Shown: positions 62,047-64,000 of the stretch, piece by piece
Layout: each line of letters begins with the position of its first letter
Position numbering within the stretch: position 1 is the stretch's first letter
Source: Streptomyces sp. BK239
GTDB lineage: Bacteria; Actinomycetota; Actinomycetes; Streptomycetales; Streptomycetaceae
DNA length: 64,000 bases
NCBI RefSeq assembly: GCF_004217285.1
Contig: NZ_SHKS01000002.1
Location: 806,001 to 870,000, forward strand
Direction: 5' to 3'
The notes under the pieces: model-generated
Databases searched by the model: none
What the model saw: only the letters and a program-made list of their open reading frames with translations
Told to the model about the DNA's origin: nothing
Program-made: the position numbers and the translations under genes

Positions 62047-63450
62047 TCAGGCCGTCGGCCGTGACCTGGGCACCGACACCGTCACCCTGAGGCCGCTGGG
62101 CTCGTGGTGCTCGTAGGTCAGGGAGCCGCCGCCGGCCGCGAGAAGGGTGCGGGAGATGGACAGGCCGAGTCCGGAGCCCTTGATGTTCTGGTGGCGGCCG
62201 CTGCGCCAGAAACGGTCACCCACGCGCGTGAGTTCCTCGTCGGTCAGCCCGGGGCCGTTGTCGGTGACGACGACGGTCGTGGCGTCCCCGTCGCAGGCGA
62301 CCGCCACCTCGACGCTCTCACCCTCGGGCGTGAACTTCACCGCGTTGTCGATCACCGCGTCCAGGGCGCTGGAGAGCGTGACCGGGTCGGCCCAGGCGGT
62401 GGTGGGCGGGCAGTCCCCGACCAGGCTCACGCCCTTGGCCTCCGCGGTCGGCGCCCAGGCCGCGACGCGCTCGGCGGTGAGCGCGCCGATGTCGGTGACC
62501 CTGAGGTCGGCCTCGGTGTGCTCGGCCAGCGCCAGGTCGAGCAGGTCGTCGAGGACCTGGGCGAGGCGCTTGCCCTCGCTCTGCACGGAGGCGATCTCCT
62601 CGTTGCCCTCGGGGAGTTCGTAGGCCAGCAGTTCGATGCGCAGCAGCAGCGCCGCGAGGGGGTTGCGCAGTTGGTGCGAGGCGTCGGCGACGAAGGCGCG
62701 CTGCTGTTCCAGGACGTCCTCGACGTTGTCCGCCATCTCGTTGAACGACCGGGCCAGCCGCCGCAGTTCCGGCGGTCCGCTGGCGACGGCGACCCGGGAC
62801 TTCAGGCGGCCGGTGGCGATGTCGTGGGTGGTGGCGTCCAGGACGCGGACCGGCCTGAGCACCCACCCGGTCAGCCGGAGGGCCGCGCCGATGGCGAGGA
62901 GCATCGCGGCGATCTCGCCGGCGCCGATGACGAGCCAGCCGTGCAGGATCCGTGAGCGCATCGCCCCGGTGGGCGAGTCGGTGACGACGACGGCGACGAC
63001 ATCGCCGTCGCGGATGACCGGTGACGCCACGACGAGCCGGTTGCGCTGCCATGGCCACACCTGTCGGGGGTCATGGCTGCGGCGGCTGAGGAGCGCCTCC
63101 TCGAAGGCGTCCCGCACCTCGCCCGACTTGGGGAGGTACCAGTCCCTCGGCGCGTGGGCCATGGGGGCGTCGGTGCCGTAGAAGACGCCGGCACGGATGC
63201 CGTAGACGTCGTAGTAGCTGGCCAGCTCGCGGACGAGCGCCTCGCGCCGTTCGTCGGGGGACGTGGGCTCGGCGGCGCTCGGCGCGGTGACGAACTGGGC
63301 GAGGGCGGCGAAGCGGGCCGTGTCGTCGATGCGGTCGACGACCACGTCCTGCTGCTCGGCGCGGGCCACGCTGACGGCGAGCGGGACGCCCAGCGCGAGC
63401 AGGACGGCCGCCATCAGGACGATGAGCAGGGGGAGCAGCCGGGTCCGCAC
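62047..63450 (-). CDS. OmpR-type sensor histidine kinase
   Basis: The 467-residue kinase has a first helix (LLPLLIVLMAAVLLALGVPLAV, about 5-26), an extracytoplasmic domain of about 140 residues and a second helix near 170-190. A HAMP domain, a HisKA box (VADASHQLRNPLAALLLRIE) and a HATPase domain (DNAVKFTP, DNGPGL, GSGLGLSI) follow. It is encoded 10 bases after the response regulator stop, in the order regulator-kinase. GTG 63450 lies close to the regulator stop. It is convergent with the TAXI protein gene. Confidence 0.92.
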   Translation of the reverse strand: MRTRLLPLLIVLMAAVLLALGVPLAVSVARAEQQDVVVDRIDDTARFAALAQFVTAPSAAEPTSPDERREALVRELASYYDVYGIRAGVFYGTDAPMAHAPRDWYLPKSGEVRDAFEEALLSRRSHDPRQVWPWQRNRLVVASPVIRDGDVVAVVVTDSPTGAMRSRILHGWLVIGAGEIAAMLLAIGAALRLTGWVLRPVRVLDATTHDIATGRLKSRVAVASGPPELRRLARSFNEMADNVEDVLEQQRAFVADASHQLRNPLAALLLRIELLAYELPEGNEEIASVQSEGKRLAQVLDDLLDLALAEHTEADLRVTDIGALTAERVAAWAPTAEAKGVSLVGDCPPTTAWADPVTLSSALDAVIDNAVKFTPEGESVEVAVACDGDATTVVVTDNGPGLTDEELTRVGDRFWRSGRHQNIKGSGLGLSISRTLLAAGGGSLTYEHHEPSGLRVTVSVPRSRPTA

Positions 63451-63460
63451 ACCGTCCCCG

Positions 63461-64000
63461 CTAAGCGGCCGGGGCGACGAGCCGGTACCCGACGCCGCGC
63501 ACGGTCTCGATCAGGGCGGGCATGCGCAGTTTGGCGCGCAGCGAGGCGACGTGCACCTCCAGGGTGCGCCCGGTCCCCTCCCAACTGGTGCGCCAGACCT
63601 CGCTGATGATCTGTTCCCGGCGGAAGACGACGCCGGGGCGCTGGGCGAGCAGCGCGAGCAGGTCGAACTCCTTGCGGGTGAGCTGGATCACCGAGCCATC
63701 GACGGTGACGCGCCGGGTGGGCAGTTCGATGTGGACGGGGCCGAGGCGCAGTTCGTCCTCGCCGGCCTCGGCCGGGTCCTCGGGCGCGGTGCGCCGGCTG
63801 ACGGCGTGGATACGGGCGAGGAGTTCGCCGGTGTCGTACGGCTTCACCACGTAGTCGTCGGCGCCGAGGTTGAGGCCGTGGATGCGGGAGCGCACGTCGG
63901 AGCGGGCGGTGACCATGATGACCGGGGTCGAGGTGCGCTTGCGGATCTTGCCGCAGACCTCGTAGCCGTCCTGGTCGGGCAGCCCCAGGTCGAGCAGGAC
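63461..64000 (-). CDS. OmpR-family response regulator (partial)
   Basis: The gene runs off the right edge, so the N terminus is missing; about 179 residues are visible. The receiver domain shows the phosphoacceptor aspartate in LLDLGLPDQDGYEV and KPYD. A winged-helix DNA-binding domain (about 90-179, RVTVDGSVIQLTRKEFDLLALLAQRPGVVF and LEVHVASLRAKL) follows. It is followed by the sensor kinase on the same strand and forms a two-component pair with it. Confidence 0.93.
   Translation of the reverse strand, partial: VLLDLGLPDQDGYEVCGKIRKRTSTPVIMVTARSDVRSRIHGLNLGADDYVVKPYDTGELLARIHAVSRRTAPEDPAEAGEDELRLGPVHIELPTRRVTVDGSVIQLTRKEFDLLALLAQRPGVVFRREQIISEVWRTSWEGTGRTLEVHVASLRAKLRMPALIETVRGVGYRLVAPAA

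Overview
The window is a typical actinobacterial chromosome segment and almost certainly comes from Streptomyces. Coding density is high, third codon positions are overwhelmingly G or C, and GTG and TTG starts are frequent. It carries the principal sigma factor hrdB, the sporulation regulator whiH and the nrdR-nrdJ and lexA-dinG groups in the order I recall from the S. coelicolor core chromosome. I see no insertion sequence, prophage, CRISPR array, rRNA or tRNA gene.

Layout. Positions 1-13 kb run from the end of parC to parE, the two topoisomerase IV subunits. Between them lies a central-metabolism block: a CobW-type metallochaperone GTPase, a stand-alone citrate synthase, a divergent citrate synthase fused to a DNA-binding domain, an iron-box-controlled sucrase/ferredoxin-like Fe-S protein, a CitA/DcuS-type two-component system, and a DUF485 protein plus acetate-type sodium/solute symporter. 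Positions 13-20 kb hold a small zinc-ribbon protein, a secreted trypsin-like protease, hrdB, whiH and a fused ABC exporter. Positions 20-32.5 kb hold a Nudix regulator, a MerR regulator with its divergent target, a RecQ helicase fused to a phosphoribosyltransferase-like domain, rnhB, an ADP-ribosylglycohydrolase, a histidine phosphatase, a TerD protein and several uncharacterised proteins.

Positions 32.5-40 kb form a DNA precursor and repair block: vitamin B12-dependent ribonucleotide reductase (nrdJ), its repressor nrdR with tandem NrdR boxes, the SOS repressor lexA with an SOS box, and a DinG-type helicase. Positions 40-44.3 kb carry a small siderophore-like (NIS) operon of acyltransferase, IucA/IucC synthetase and a divergent aminotransferase homologue. 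Positions 44.5-57 kb carry secreted peptidases, hflX, a RelA/SpoT homologue, dapF, miaA, miaB and an orphan antitoxin-like protein. Positions 57-64 kb carry a NarL-type two-component system, a cation/proton antiporter with its regulatory subunit, a degraded MazG-like fragment, an orphan TAXI solute-binding protein and an OmpR-type two-component system cut by the window edge.

The strongest candidate for something undescribed is the divergent citrate synthase pair at 1.9-4.4 kb. One partner is a helix-turn-helix/citrate synthase fusion that keeps all three catalytic-type residues, and a perfect 19-bp AT-rich palindrome lies in the promoter region between them. This suggests a citrate synthase fold used as a metabolite-sensing transcription factor. 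Other points to check are an aminotransferase homologue lacking the PLP lysine, a RelA/SpoT homologue with a degenerate synthetase domain, and the orphan TAXI protein beside a histidine kinase. All assignments come from reading the sequence; no database search was run.
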